DNA from: Perognathus longimembris pacificus
Taxonomy: Eukaryota > Chordata > Mammalia > Rodentia > Heteromyidae
Reading direction: 5' to 3'
DNA length: 64,000 bases
NCBI RefSeq assembly: GCF_023159225.1
Contig: NC_063172.1
Location: 37,700,832 to 37,764,831 of the forward strand
Within the stretch, counting starts at the first letter, position 1. Each line of letters begins with the position of its first letter. A model generated the notes under the pieces. The model saw only the letters and a program-made list of their open reading frames with translations. It was not told where the DNA came from and searched no databases. The translations under genes and the position numbers were made by a program. This document shows positions 46,841 through 58,919 of this stretch, piece after piece.

Positions 46841-47990
46841 TTTGAACAATATTACCAATATTTTCTTGACTATAGTATCTCTTTGGATTATATTTAGGTG
46901 AGAATAATTGTTTCAATTTAGTAGAAATAACAACTTTCACCTTTGACATTTTGATAGTATTCTGGGAAAGGAGATGTTATAAGATAACTTAGTAAACCTC
47001 GCTTTTCTCAAGTAATTTATGAACAGGGAGACAATGCTTTCTTTCTTTAAAATACCTGTCATACTTTTATAAACCTCTTAGTAAAACTTTGTTTTCCCTT
47101 AGAATTTTCCAAACTTCAGCTTTGCAGCCAAATAAATAAAAAGGAAACTAAAAATTTTACTAAATTATATTTATTTCAGAATTCTGAGGGGAAAAAATCA
47201 TGCGCCCAAGAGTGAGTGTTTGAGGTCAATGAACCTTTAAATAGCCATCACTCATACTAAATAAGAACTTGGTGACATTAGTAAACTGGGAACAGTGGGA
47301 AAATAGTTATGGTTTTAAGTTGAAAAGAATGTCACATGCATCCTGTCCTCCCTTTGAAAGTAATTCTTGAAACTGAAAAAGAATAAAACCTACACAGTAT
47401 CTAGGACCTTATCATCAGATAATATGTCTATAGTATTAAATTTGCTGATGAACATCTCCTTATTGTCCTTGATCTTTCCAAAGTTCCCCTTGGGAAGCCA
47501 GTGAGGTCTATATGTGACATAACTGATTCTCATTAAGAAAATGACTCTCCTCTTGTATTTTTTTTTTGCATTTTTGCAAAGCCATAATATTTTTCTGTTA
47601 TTCTAATTAGTTCTAGTAAGTTGACAAACTAATCTTAGTAAAATGTCTGCTTTTGGATGAAAGCTTGTGTCTATCTCTCAATGCTATGCATGTTGCATAA
47701 AACTTGTGTCTTGCACTAATAGTGTGCCAGATGGTACCATCTTGCTGTGGGAGAAACCATGAATCTAGTATTATATTTCAAATTAGAATAGGTTCATCAT
47801 ATTATACATTGTGAAATAGCACAAAAGCGCAAACATTTTATTACAAACCAGTTCACTTGTGTTATTCAACATGAAAATTTCTGAAAAGTCTCAGAAAACC
47901 TTTGAATTTGAAGTGAAAGATTTCAAGATCAATATGGAATGTGAAAGAAGTTAAATTTTAGGTCAGGATAAGAAGTCACAAGTCTAACAT
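46841..47990. other. Unique stretch
   Basis: No repeat or gene recognised. Confidence 0.4.
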
Positions 47991-48007
47991 CACATATATT
48001 GGCAGAT

Positions 48008-48207
48008 GGGCTGGGGATATGGCCTAGTGGCAAGAGTGCTTGCCTCATATACATGAGACCCTGGGTTCGATTCCCCAGCACCACATATACAGAAAATGAC
48101 CAGAAGTGGCGCTGTGGCTCAAGTGGCAGAGTGCTAGCCTTGAGCAAGAAGAAGCCAGGGACAGTGCTCAGGCCCTGAGTCCAAGCCCCAGGACTGGCAA
48201 AAAAAAA
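48008..48207 (+). mobile_element. IDL-Geo SINE with perfect target-site duplication
   Basis: Near-consensus copy: gggctggggatatggcctag, ggttcgattccccagcacca, gtggcgctgtggctcaagtg, ccaagccccaggactggc, A-tail. Flanks acatatattggcagat at 47992-48007 and 48208-48223 match over 16 bp. Confidence 0.96.
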
Positions 48208-48223
48208 ACATATATTGGCAGAT

Positions 48224-48584
48224 AATATAAGAACAAATGATCTAGAGGCAAGCTATGAAAAATGGAACAAGTATAAGTAGATGGAAAGTCCTTACAAGGA
48301 TATTGTGGACTCAGGGTGGCAGGAAATAAGCCAACAAAGGAAGCCACACCTTTTAAATCATAATGATGACAGAAATCACTGAAATGCAAACAGATTTCTC
48401 TGCTCAATTTCAGTAAAAGTAAGTCTCAGATACAGCTATTTTGACCTCTTCCTGTCTGTTGACTCATCGGCTTTATGAACACATTTCTTGTTGGCTTGCT
48501 CCCAGTCTTACACAACCTCTATAATTTTTGTCTACATCCCTTATTTATTTCAGTCCTACAAACTTGATGCCTTAAAACAGAAAA
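48224..48584. other. Unique gap
   Basis: Nothing recognised. Confidence 0.4.
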
Positions 48585-48596
48585 AAAAAATCCTGG

Positions 48597-48800
48597 GGCT
48601 GAGGATATGGCCTAGTGGCAAGAGTGCTTGCCTCGTAGATATGAAGCCCTGGGTTCGATTCCTCAGCACCACATATATAGAAAAAAAAGCCGGAAGGGAC
48701 TCTGTGGCTCAAGTGGTAGAGTGCTAGCCTTGAACAAAAAGAAGCCAGGGACAGTGCTCAGGTCCTGAGTTCAAGCCCCAGGACTGGCAACAACAACAAC
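48597..48800 (+). mobile_element. IDL-Geo SINE with target-site duplication
   Basis: Complete dimer with a (CAA)n tail. Flanks aaaaaatcctgg at 48585-48596 and 48801-48812 match. Confidence 0.95.
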
Positions 48801-48974
48801 AAAAAATCCTGGCATAGCTCTGGGGGCTAGAAGGGTGAACTCAGAGGGTCAGAAGAGTGAGAGGCCCCTCTTCTCCTCCTCTGAGAGAGGACTCTTGCTT
48901 TGCTTCTAACACTTCCAGAATTGCCAGTTATTCTGAAACGTGTGGTTGCTTCATGTGGGAAACTTGAGAGAGGA

Positions 48975-49044
48975 TCATATGGATAGAGTCATGATTTGAG
49001 TGGCAGACTGTTTACTTAGGCAATTTCAATCCTCAGTACCACAA
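48975..49044 (+). mobile_element. ID-like monomer, diverged
   Basis: gtcatgatttgagtggcaga, ggcaatttcaatcctcagta, ccac, then an A-rich tail running into a polypurine tract. Its match to the ID monomer 3' half is weak but ordered. Confidence 0.5.
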
Positions 49045-49260
49045 TAAGAAAGATAGGAAGAGAAAGAAAGAGATGGAAAGGAAAGAAGGAAGGAAGGGAG
49101 GGAGGGAGGGAGAGAAATAAGGAAGGAAGGAAGGAAGGAAGGAAGGAAGGAAGGAAGGAAGGAAGGAAGGAAGGAAGGAAGGGACAGACACAGACAGACA
49201 GACAGAGGGAGGGAGGAAGGGAGGGAGGGAGGGAAAAAGAAAAGAACAAAGAAAAAGAGA
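49045..49260. repeat. (GGAA)n/(CAGA)n polypurine tract
   Basis: Mostly GGAA, GAAA, GGGA units with a CAGACA patch at 49185-49205. Frames across it are Ser/Phe/Leu/Pro repeats and not genes. Confidence 0.95.
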
Positions 49261-49382
49261 ACTTTAAAAAAAGAGCTAATAAGCAGAATATACAAGCATT
49301 TCAAAAAAAAACTATGCTAAATCACCTAATAGTCAATAATACAAAATACAAACAATGAATAGATAAGGGAAGTAAATAGACA

Positions 49383-49612
49383 GAAATGGTAAGACAATGG
49401 ACAAAGGGTGAACCAATGCACAGTGATACTCACAAGACACTGCTGGAAATGAACTTCACAACTTCTTCAGCAGGGGGTGGGGAGTCAGGGGAAAGTGGGA
49501 GAAAACAAGGGAGGGAGTAATAGTGTTGAACAAGAATTATACTCATTTCCTTACTTATGTAATTGTAACTCCTCTGTATATCACCTTTACAATAAAAAGT
49601 AAAAATAAACAT
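49383..49612 (+). mobile_element. L1 3' UTR fragment (sense)
   Basis: agggtgaaccaatgcacagt, gatactcacaagacactgct, purine block, gtaattgtaactcctctgta, aataaaaagtaaaaataaac. Confidence 0.8.
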
Positions 49613-49614
49613 TC

Positions 49615-49969
49615 CTGGTCATAAAGGAATTGCAAATAAAAACAACATTGAGATTCCATCTCATTCAAGTTAAAGAAGAACTCTAATTATATCAAATTCT
49701 GGAATGGATAGAGGTGAGGAGGAATCCTAATTCACTGTTGGGGGAAGTGTAAATTAGTGGAGTCACTAAATTGAGCTATAGGGAGATCTCACAAAAAGGT
49801 AATCACTACCTATGGCCCAGCAATACCACACTTGGGTATTTAATTGAAAGATCATAAGTCAGATTATAATAAGGCACCTGCATATCCATGTCCACTTCAG
49901 CATTATCCAAGTGTGGAAACAGGAAACAACCTAGATGCTCTCCAACCAGCCGAAGGATTAAGAAAATGT

Positions 49970-50019
<50 letters not shown>

Positions 50020-50540
50020 AATTTCATTCATCCATCTGGAACTATAATATCATTTATAGGGAAACAAATGGTTTGGGAGAGAATCACTTTGAATGAAGTA
50101 AGCTAGGCTCAGAGAAAAAAAGGGTATATATTTTATTTACTAATATGTGTAAGGTATATCTAAAATGTAAACATATTTGCAAACACATACAGGACTGTAT
50201 ACATATATACAATGAATAAAGGAGTGAAATTCTCTGGTGTCATCCCTTTGAACGAGTTAACAGTCAAGACAATGAATACCAGGAAGCTGAAACATATCAG
50301 GGGGTAGGATTAACAAAAGGGAGGCAGATAGATGAAAAGAGAAATGGTAGGTAAATACAGTAAAAACGTAATCAATGTATATATGCTAACACTAAACTAG
50401 GAAGCTTGAGAGGGATGAGGATGGGGGAGAGGAGGGAAGACAATGTTGAAAGGAGTGACACTGATCTAGATACATTGTACATATAAATGGACAGGTTTAA
50501 TTGAAACCTCTTTCCACAAGTATTGAAAAATTTAAATTGC
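49615..50540 (+). mobile_element. Older L1 (ORF2 C-terminal part and 3' UTR)
   Basis: Sense blocks: attgagattccatctcattc, tcactgttgggggaagtgta, ccagcaataccacacttggg, ggaaacaacctagatgctct, and later gcaccactgatc-type UTR. It is joined head-on to the UTR fragment before it and split by an (AC)n microsatellite. Confidence 0.75.
49971..50017. repeat. (AC)n microsatellite within L1
   Basis: A 47-bp pure AC run inside L1 ORF2 remnant sequence. The L1 continues after it (ggaatttcattcatccatct). Confidence 0.98.
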
Positions 50541-51680
50541 AATCACATGGTTGTTATGTTTTAAGAGACATACCAAAAATATACCCCAAGTCTTTTATCT
50601 AATCCTACCACGTGTGGTGGTTTGATAGCTACCACATGTCCTCTAAAATGTTACAAGAAACATTTTCATAAATCCAGAGAAATCATGAATTGGCCTAGGC
50701 ATCCTTGCTTTCACTTCGTGTTTAGAATGTTCCAACTCACTAGACCTTTAACCTTGGACTAATGGAGGAAAGAAAATATTTAGAGAATACTTAAATTTAC
50801 AGAAATAGTTAAAGTGATCAGGTTCATTGATCTCTGTGTGTGTGTGTGTGTGAAAGAGAGAGAGAGAGACTGGGCTCCTGTAGGAAAAATAAATACAATA
50901 TAAATTTAAAAATTAAAATGTGTCACAAATTTGAAATTCTGCAATTTCAAGTAACAATATTTTTACTGTAATTAGTCTTCTCATCTTCATATTGTCACTG
51001 CATTGCAAATGTTCTTTCTCATTTTCAAGAGCTCTATCATCTACCCTTCCTCAATTCTTGCTCTTATGATATTATTTTCCTGAGCAGGAGATTCCTCAAC
51101 TAACCTTGGTAAAGCAATCGGTTAAGGCTTGATTCCCACTACCATTTTCTCATTCAAAGTAAGAGTTAAGATAGTTGAGTATTTCTCTGGTATGCATGTG
51201 GAATTAGAAACCATTCTTCTTTCCCTTCTTTTTGGTTTATCAGATTATGAAAGCTGATTTTAATAAAATTGAGAGTGAAACTGCTGGATACCATTATTGA
51301 TGATTCTTTGGTTATAGTTCAATGTATTTGATTTGTTCTAGGCCAGATTTTGAGAAGTGAGTCAATTTCAAAATGTCAAAAAATGTTTTTGGACAATTTT
51401 TGTTCCTCTCAGATATTATTGATTAAAATTCCCAGAACAAACGATGTCTCAAATGACTAAACAAGCTTGCTGGTGATGTAGTAAAGTCTTTTATGTTATT
51501 GCTGCCTTGATGTCAACAAATAGAGACTTTGTGATATTGCTGTTAGCTACCATTTCCTTATTTTTAAAATATTTGTTATTTTCTTTAAGTAGTTGTACAA
51601 AGGAGTTGCATTCAACAAAATAGTTTGCAAATATAATGCTTCTTAATCAATATCACCTCTCTCAAAATTCTCATATCCTT
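50541..51680. other. Unique AT-rich stretch
   Basis: A GT/GA patch lies at 50835-50869. Nothing else recognised. Confidence 0.4.
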
Positions 51681-51684
51681 TTTT

Positions 51685-51775
51685 TCTTGATAATAAAAGT
51701 GAGACACAGGCATCTAAGTAATTTTCCTCAAGTTCACACAACTAGTACAGGTGGACTTTACCAAGTATCACAGCA
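51685..51775 (-). mobile_element. MIR SINE fragment
   Basis: gataataaaagtgagacaca, gtaattttcctcaagttcac, acaactagtacagg: the reverse MIR core in order. Confidence 0.5.
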
Positions 51776-52715
51776 AATCTTGTAGTCTGTCCACTAGAAG
51801 AAATGATGATATCCTGTTAGTCAAAGTATAATTGGAATCTGCAGCTTACAATTTGATAAAACTTCTATAATGAAATTAAACTTTATTTTTTAAATAGAAG
51901 ACATAGTTCAAGGAATTAGTATAATATAGCAGTATAAATTTTATAAAACAGCATAATTTTATAAAATTCTGTGATATATCTCTAAGTGGTTCAATATTAA
52001 AAGAATTATTGTATTTCTCTATCATAGTGAAATAAATCCATCTAAATTAGCTAGTATAAAGCATCTACATAAATAGGTGGGACTATTAGTGAGGGATCTA
52101 AATTTAAGTTTGAAAATGATTAATGATCTTCGTAGAATAGAAAACATCGTATAGATATTAATACAGTCTTAACCAAATTTCTCTAGAAATTGGAAGAATT
52201 GTCATTGTCTAAGCAATGGTAAGACAAGTATTTAAATATGACTAGGGTAATCACTCAGGGGCCACTGATTAGGGTACTAGGAAAGGCCACAATAGCCTTA
52301 AGGCTGGAAGTGTGTGTTTCAGCACTTTATATAAAGAATTAGTCACAATGCTAGGTCAGAGGATAGCAGTAGACTGGTGTTCTGCATCTCAGAAAGAAAA
52401 ATTCAAAGTATCTAAATAAATAAAGGAATATATTTTGAAGGATCAAGTATCTGAGCAACTATCTGAACAAATTAGATAAGATCTGATAAGATCTTATATA
52501 TCTTAAGATAAGATATATAGTGTGTGTAAGCAAAAAGAAAAATTTTAACAATACCATCAAAATCTCTGGAAGTTTCTAGTAGAATTCTTTTATTAGTTGC
52601 ATTCCTTTCACTAATCCTGACATTAATCCAAACCAGAACGAAACTAAAATGAAAAACAAAACTATTGCATTATATATGATTAATCTTTGTCTTGACGCTA
52701 ATGGAATTCTACCTT
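51776..52715. other. Unique AT-rich stretch with a palindromic GATA patch
   Basis: The block at 52468-52516 has four (A)GATAAG/CTTATC-like units and the palindrome ataagatcttat. No gene seen. Confidence 0.4.
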
Positions 52716-52718
52716 ACT

Positions 52719-52795
52719 ACCCTCCCCCTCCTCCTCTCCCTTCTCCTCCTTCTCCTCCTCCTCCACCACACCACCACCACCACAACCACCACTAC
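52719..52795. repeat. Pyrimidine/(CTC)n-(CCA)n tract
   Basis: ccctccccctcctcctctcc continuing into CCACCA units. The frame across it is Pro/His-rich low complexity. Confidence 0.92.
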
Positions 52796-53329
52796 ATCCT
52801 TCTTCTTTGGGTAAGGACACTGAATGTGGTTGAGGTGCTCCATTATAAGATGGAGTGTCCTTTAACATTTACCAAGCACATTTCCTTCCATTCAGTTTCC
52901 TTGGTTGCATGTGATTATGGAGCCACCTATCAACTGGGCCAATGACTGTTCTAAGTACAGCTCATTACCTATGTAATAGCAACTAGAAGCCTATAAATCC
53001 TCCCTATGAGGCTGTAGGTCTTCAAGTTTCCTTAGTGAAGCGATTATACATATAGAATTAAATAAGAAAATTAATCCTTGTTTTTCCCAGTTTTTCCAAA
53101 TTGAATGCATTTTATTTGTTCCACACTGATTGCTGCCTACTTGCTTCTCAGTAAACTCGTTACTCTTTGACAAGTAGCTGAAAATTCTGGTTGCTGCTAC
53201 ACTGTTCATGCACAGAATATATATACAAAATACTGCACAACCATTTATCCAGCATTTTCATATAGTCATTCCTGTAATTATGATGGTGTATAGACTTTTT
53301 AGGCTAAGACAGTATTAGAGCAGAGATGA
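52796..53329. other. Unique gap
   Basis: Nothing recognised. The antisense 72-codon frame at 52991-53209 has no features. Confidence 0.4.
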
Positions 53330-53665
53330 CCAATTTCATTTAATAAAATTTTAGTGGGCACCTACTGTCCATTAGGCATTCTGCCAAACTTAGTCCATCT
53401 TACTACCTCACAAGCTAGAAAGTGAGCCAGCAAATAAAATTTAATATGACTAATTCTACATCAGAATTATGTGAATATCAAATATAAAAAATAACCTTCT
53501 ATTGCAATATGTGTGCTGGAAATGTATTACAATGAAAACAGGATTTGTGCTTAGTGCTGAACATGATTTGATCTTCTCCAGAGAAGTGACTGAGTGAATT
53601 CTAGCCAGAAGAAACAACTAGTGAAAAGACAGACATAAAATATGACAATGTGGCCAAAGGAATGA
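53330..53665 (+). mobile_element. Probable L2 LINE relic
   Basis: ttagtgggcacctactgtcc, attaggcattctgccaaact, then, after diverged sequence, aatgtggccaaaggaatgag. It is consistent with an L2 end but weak. Confidence 0.35.
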
Positions 53666-53889
53666 GATGTATAATATGATCAAAGTCCATATTACATTTG
53701 ATTACTCACTGAGACTATGTTATATCAAAGTCAGATTACATTCATATATACAAGGGGAAGCAGTTATAGTTACAAATAGATAAATAAGATGATTGATTTG
53801 GCATTTTCATACAAAAAGTAAGTGATTAAACAAAATGCAAAAAAAGAATAAAAATAAAGAAAAGAATTGTAGCCTATTCATATAATTTT

Positions 53890-54085
53890 AGATACTGGGA
53901 AGATAAGATATAGAGGATTTTTTCATAGCCAGCCAGGGTAGAAGGGTCCATCTGCAAGACTCCAGCAAAAAAAAAGAAAAAATAGCCATCAGAGAGCCTA
54001 ACAGAGGGTGTGATTTAAGCACCAGCCAAACAAGTAAGCCAAGCAAGCATGAGGCTCTGAGTTCAAACTCCAGTACCGGCAAAAT
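53890..54085 (+). mobile_element. Diverged composite SINE
   Basis: The tail half is clear (aagcatgaggctctgagttc, aaactccagtaccggcaaaa). The head (agccagccagggtagaaggg) is a degenerate B1-like part. The middle holds an A-run. Confidence 0.55.
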
Positions 54086-55250
54086 AAAACTTTCAGTTTA
54101 GATGAAGCAAATAGAGGGAACTAAAATGAGAGAGGATGACACTGTCATTGTCTTGAATATTATGATAATCAAAATAGATGAAGAAATTTACATTGATCCT
54201 AACATTTGGTGTTTGATATACAGCGAACCAAGACCTAATTAAGAAAAGTGTTTTGAGAAACAAGTGTGTGAGAATGTGCTTATTCAATGTGGTAAAGTTC
54301 TCATTTTTTTTTCATTGTGAAACATACAAGCAGACTTATCCAGTAGGATATTCAAAATAATTATGACACTTTTCATCTTTTTTCTTCCAAGTTTTATTGT
54401 GAAGCCTGCCTGATAAGAACTGGATGAACTTCAATTAGCCAATATAGGAAAAGAACAGATGAGTATCTAAAAAGAGGAAGTCTAACACCAGATATTTTTC
54501 TTTTATTCATAAATCTTCTCTGCATTCAATGTCTTTTCTGCTTGCATCTCTTGGACTATGCTAAACACTTACATTTTATCACATAATATGATCACTCAAT
54601 TCCTCTTGTTTAACATGAGCCACAGCCTTGTTCCACATACACTGGGTCAGCAAATAAAATGAACTCTTTATAATAAACAGACTCTCATTGCATACCCATC
54701 TCACAAATATTTGTACCATGAAACAATTTAAAATCAACCAAAGTTTATGGCAATTTGAAGTTCACTTAGGGCACAAAGCAGTCCTTCAACCACAATGAAA
54801 AGTCAGTATGTCAAATAAGAAGTTTTAAGTAGAAAGACATCATTTCAGCAGCAAATAAGATGAAGAACGGAATCAAATAAGTGAACTGAGTAATAATCCA
54901 ATTATGATTCAATTACTGATTATTCTTTGAAAGAAAATAAAGCAAAATGTATACTCACTATGAGAAGACAATAAAGAGTTAATATTTTTTGGTGAGGAAC
55001 CATGGTAAGGATGACTTACGCATGTATGTAAAATATCCTGTGTATATGAAATAAAAGCATTCTTATTTATTTACAAATAGATTTCTTATTCTTTATTAGA
55101 AACAGGTTTCTCTTAAAATTAAACTACTTAGAAATTGAGAGGACATGAAGCCAACAAAAATTTTCCAATATATTGACAAATACTCTTTAAGATATTGTTT
55201 ATATGTAATTTAAGTCTGTGGGTGTCCTTTATAGCTTTAGGGGTGGTAAT
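54086..55250. other. Unique AT-rich stretch
   Basis: Nothing recognised. Confidence 0.4.
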
Positions 55251-55265
55251 AAGAATTATGTACAG

Positions 55266-55465
55266 GCCTGGGAATGTGGCCTACTGGTAGAATGCTTGCC
55301 TAGCATGCATGAAGCCCTGGGTTCGATTCCTCAGCACCACATATACAAAAAAAGCCAGAAGTAGTGCTGTGGCTCAAGTGGTAAAATGCTATCCTTGAAC
55401 AAAAAGAAACCAGAGACAATGCTCAGGCCCTAAGTTCGAGCCCCAGTACTGGAAAAAAAAATAAA
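55266..55465 (+). mobile_element. IDL-Geo SINE with imperfect target-site duplication
   Basis: Complete dimer (gcctgggaatgtggcctact, ggttcgattcctcagcacca, taagttcgagccccagtact), A-tail. Flanks aagaattatgtacag (55251-55265) and aaggattatgaacag (55466-55480) differ at two positions, so it is somewhat older than the perfect copies. Confidence 0.93.
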
Positions 55466-55480
55466 AAGGATTATGAACAG

Positions 55481-56235
55481 TATAGCAACTGTACAACTAA
55501 GTGTATTAGATGTTAACAATTTTAACAATTAACAATAAATTATATAAAATATTTTAGAATAATTAGCTGTTGTTATCACTACTGTCATTTGCCCTCATTA
55601 ACTTAATAATAAACTCTAAATCAATATCGCATAACAAAAAAGAATAATAATAATTTTAATAAAAATTTTGTTGATAATTTTCATGTGCACCTTCATGGCT
55701 GCAGTTTTAGAAATGAAAATGCAGTCTTTATATCTCAACAAAGAAAAATAGACTATGTTCTGATAGGAAGAATTAGTTTATTTCTTACAAAAGATGCTCA
55801 ACGCTCACATTAAGCAGTGTAGATATAGTATTTTTCCAGAAATTCTGTTGGCATGTGATGTGATTTACTGGTCTAAACTTTATTTTTACTTCCACATACT
55901 TATGCTAACACTGCTTGTCACCTAATGCACCCAGTCCTGGAAAGTGATTTAAATAGAAATAGAAAGTGATTTAAATGTGCATTCTGGAGAATGCACATGT
56001 CTTGCAATTGCTCTATCAACTTCCTGCTTTGTTCCAATTATCTGTCTACTTCTGTGCCAGGATCACAATGTTTCATCACTTTTATTTTATATTAATTTTG
56101 ATATCTGGAAGAACATGTTGATAGATTAGTTATTTTCATTGGCATTTTATTTCATTTTAAGCCACTTTACTAATTAAAATGTAGTTTTATTTTATTGCAT
56201 TGAATTTAGGTAATAGCTGACATCTGAGAAATTTT
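55481..56235. other. Unique AT-rich stretch
   Basis: Nothing recognised. Confidence 0.4.
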
Positions 56236-56310
56236 CTTGTGTGTGTTTGTGTTTGTGTGTGTGTGAGTGTGTGTATGTGTGTATGTCTGTCTGTCTGTCT
56301 GTCTGTGTGT
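56236..56310. repeat. (GT)n-(CTGT)n microsatellite
   Basis: GT-rich with a CTGT block at 56286-56306, adjoining the tail side of a reversed SINE. Confidence 0.95.
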
Positions 56311-56311
56311 C

Positions 56312-56516
56312 CATCCTGGAGCTTAAACTCAAGGTCTAGGTGATGTCCTTGAGCTTCTTTGGCTCAAGGCTAGCACTCTACCACTTGAGCCACAGTACCA
56401 CTTCTGACTATTCCTGAATAGTATATTGGAAAGAAGAGCCTCACAGACTTTCCTGCCTGGGCTGATTTCAAACCATGATCCTATCTCAATTACAGGTGTG
56501 AGCCACCAGCGCCCAA
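56312..56516 (-). mobile_element. B1-like/Geo dimeric SINE
   Basis: Reversed Geo (atcctggagcttaaactcaa, ctcaaggctagcactctacc), linker (gtatattggaaagaagagcc), reversed head (cctgggctgatttcaaacca, caggtgtgagccaccagcgc). Confidence 0.88.
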
Positions 56517-56806
56517 CATCATAGAATGTTTTAAATCTTTTCTTTGAGTTAGAAAAATACACAAACCTTCACATATACTATTCAGTTCACTTTTAAATAC
56601 TTTGTATGTGCATCAATCATCTTTTAAAAAGATGCCATATGCATTCTTCTTTGTCCACCATATTTTCTAAATTTGTAGTTACTAGTAGGAGCTTTCAGTA
56701 CTTTGAATGGCTCACTTACCTAATATTTAAGAGTCCTGTCATATTAAGGGATGCTCCAGTGCTGAAAATATGAGATATGAATAATTATCTGTGTAGGTGT
56801 GGATAC

Positions 56807-57022
56807 GCCAGTCCTGGGATTTCAACTCGGCCTAGATACTGTCCTGTAGCTGTTTTGTTACCACTTGAGCTACAGATCCACTTCCACTTATTATTTTTTC
56901 TTTTTTGAGTAGTTAATTCATGATAATAATCTTATGGGACTTTCTTGCCCAGGCTGGCTTTGAATTGTGATAATCAGATGTCAGACTCCTGGGAAGTGAG
57001 GATTTCAGGTAATAGCCAGTGG
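56807..57022 (-). mobile_element. B1-like/Geo dimeric SINE
   Basis: Reversed Geo (ccagtcctgggatttcaact), linker with gtagttaattcatgataata, reversed head (cccaggctggctttgaattg). Confidence 0.82.
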
Positions 57023-58060
57023 ATTCAAATATCAATGACTTTTTATTATGTTTCATGATGTATGTTAAAATGAAAAATCATTTCAAAATCAGGATGAGCA
57101 TGCAAGCAAGACCTAAGTGTCCTTACAGTTATTCCAGACTCTATTGTAAACACTGTGTGTCACTGGCAATTAAAATGCTAACATTATCCAAAAATAAATG
57201 TCTTCTAGCATGAAAAATAAGTGAGTGTTCCACTTTGCATCTTTCAGTTTAGGAGAAAATTTGTGTTTATGAGATTTCTTCTTAGGATCCAGTAAGGTGA
57301 CCTTGATTTCAATCTTTGCATTTAGTATTGTGGTAAAAAATACTTAATGTAGTTTTAAAAAGACATAATTGTGTCTATGAACCTAACTGCTGTGTATATC
57401 GATGGGTATGCTTCTTCTGATTATGTAAACTGTTATAGCCTACATTCCAAAGAAGAGTCTGTGAGATATAACCTTTTTCTCAAATTTCTGTGAAAATCTA
57501 ATCCACTGTAGTATTACAGATATCTGATTGGGGAGAACAATGGAAGGGGTGCTAATGATCAAGAAGAATTGTACTCAAGAAGAATTTGTAAAACTTCTGA
57601 AAATAAAAATTAAACTATATGTATCTGTATATATATATATACACATATATCCAACCATTTATATTTTGAAATATAATGTATAAAAGTTATTTATATGCAA
57701 TTTATTTACATAAGTAGGTATAACATAACATATAATTTATAATATATGTATTATATTATATAAATCCAATATTTCACATACATATGATATAAATATATCA
57801 GAAACATAGATTTTATGGTGGTTGTATTTTTATTTGGGAAAGAATTTTCACTTTGATTCCTAAAATAAGTACTAGTTTACATTTCAATCACCAGAGAAAA
57901 AGGTTCCCTTTCTTCTAAATCTTGACCAGACCTGTTATATTATCCTATGATGGTTGAGGTTAAACACATTTTCATATACAATATTTATCACTTCCATGGC
58001 TTCTTATGAGAAATTGATCTTCAAGTCTTTTGCTCACATTTAAATTATTTGATTTCTGTT
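57023..58060. other. Unique AT-rich stretch with TA-rich patch
   Basis: A TA-rich low-complexity patch is at 57620-57800. The 57900-58060 part resembles the ORF2-adjacent reverse L1 tail only vaguely. No gene. Confidence 0.4.
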
Positions 58061-58064
58061 CATT

Positions 58065-58905
58065 TTTTTCTTTTTTTAATTTAATTTTTATTGTCAAGGT
58101 GATATACAGAGCGGTGCAAGTTACAGACGTAAGGTAGTGAGTACATTTCTTGTCAAACTTCTTACCTCCTCCCTCATTTTTCTCCCATATGCATTCCTCC
58201 CAAATTCCCATCCCTGAGGTGTAGAGTTTATTTCCAACATATTGTCTTGTAAGTATTGTTGTTGTATTGGTTCTCCTTTTTTTAATTTTATTTTTTTATT
58301 TATTGTCAAAATGATGTACAGAGAGGTTACAGTTTCATACATTAAGCACTGGATACGTTTCTTGTACTGCTTGTTACTTACTCCCTTTTATCCATTGTCT
58401 CACCATTTTGATGTTCTCCTTCCCTTCCCTAATTCAGATAAACATATATACAATACACAGGGTACCAACATCAAATCCAGTGATAATGGGCTAAATCATA
58501 GAGAAGATAAACAAAATCAAAAAAATAATTTCACATAGTATATTAAAAGTAACTACAATGATAAACCATTTTTCACATCTTGGAGTTCATTTTGCTTAGC
58601 ATTTTCTTATGTGTTCATATGTATATAGCTATTGAAGTATTGCGATCATCTGCTAGGATATGACATACACTAATTATTACCAGTGAGGGAAACCATAGAG
58701 TCTGTTTCTTTAGGTCTGGCTCACGTCACTTAATATGATTCACTTAATATGATGATTTCACTTAATATGATTTTTTCCAACTCTTTCCTTACAAATGGGG
58801 CAATGTTCTTTCTGATAGAAGCAAAGAACTCCATTGTGTACATATACCACAATTTCTTGATCCATTCATCTACTGAGGAGCATCTGGGTTGGTTTCATAT
58901 TTTTT
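58065..58905 (-). mobile_element. L1 3' end with a second L1 3' end nested in it
   Basis: The outer L1 has a 3' UTR (gatatacagagcggtgcaag, gagtacatttcttgtcaaac) that continues after 58382 into ORF2 end (ccattgtgtacatataccac). It is interrupted by a short L1 tail at about 58277-58382. A gattcacttaatat-type unit is triplicated at 58725-58775. Confidence 0.85.
58277..58382 (-). mobile_element. Nested ~105 bp L1 3' tail
   Basis: tattgtcaaaatgatgtaca, gagaggttacagtttcatac, cttgtactgcttgttactta. It splits a stretch that reads straight through in sister copies (gttctccttttt joined to atccattgtctcac). Flanking ctcctttt/ctccctttt may be the duplication. Confidence 0.75.
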
Positions 58906-58919
58906 AACTATTCAGTTTG

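Noticed and set aside
48020..48090. tRNA gene (good A and B boxes)
   Set aside because: The boxes belong to the ID-like monomer of a SINE. There is no complete cloverleaf or anticodon arm; it is followed by a Geo monomer and A-tail and is bounded by a target-site duplication.
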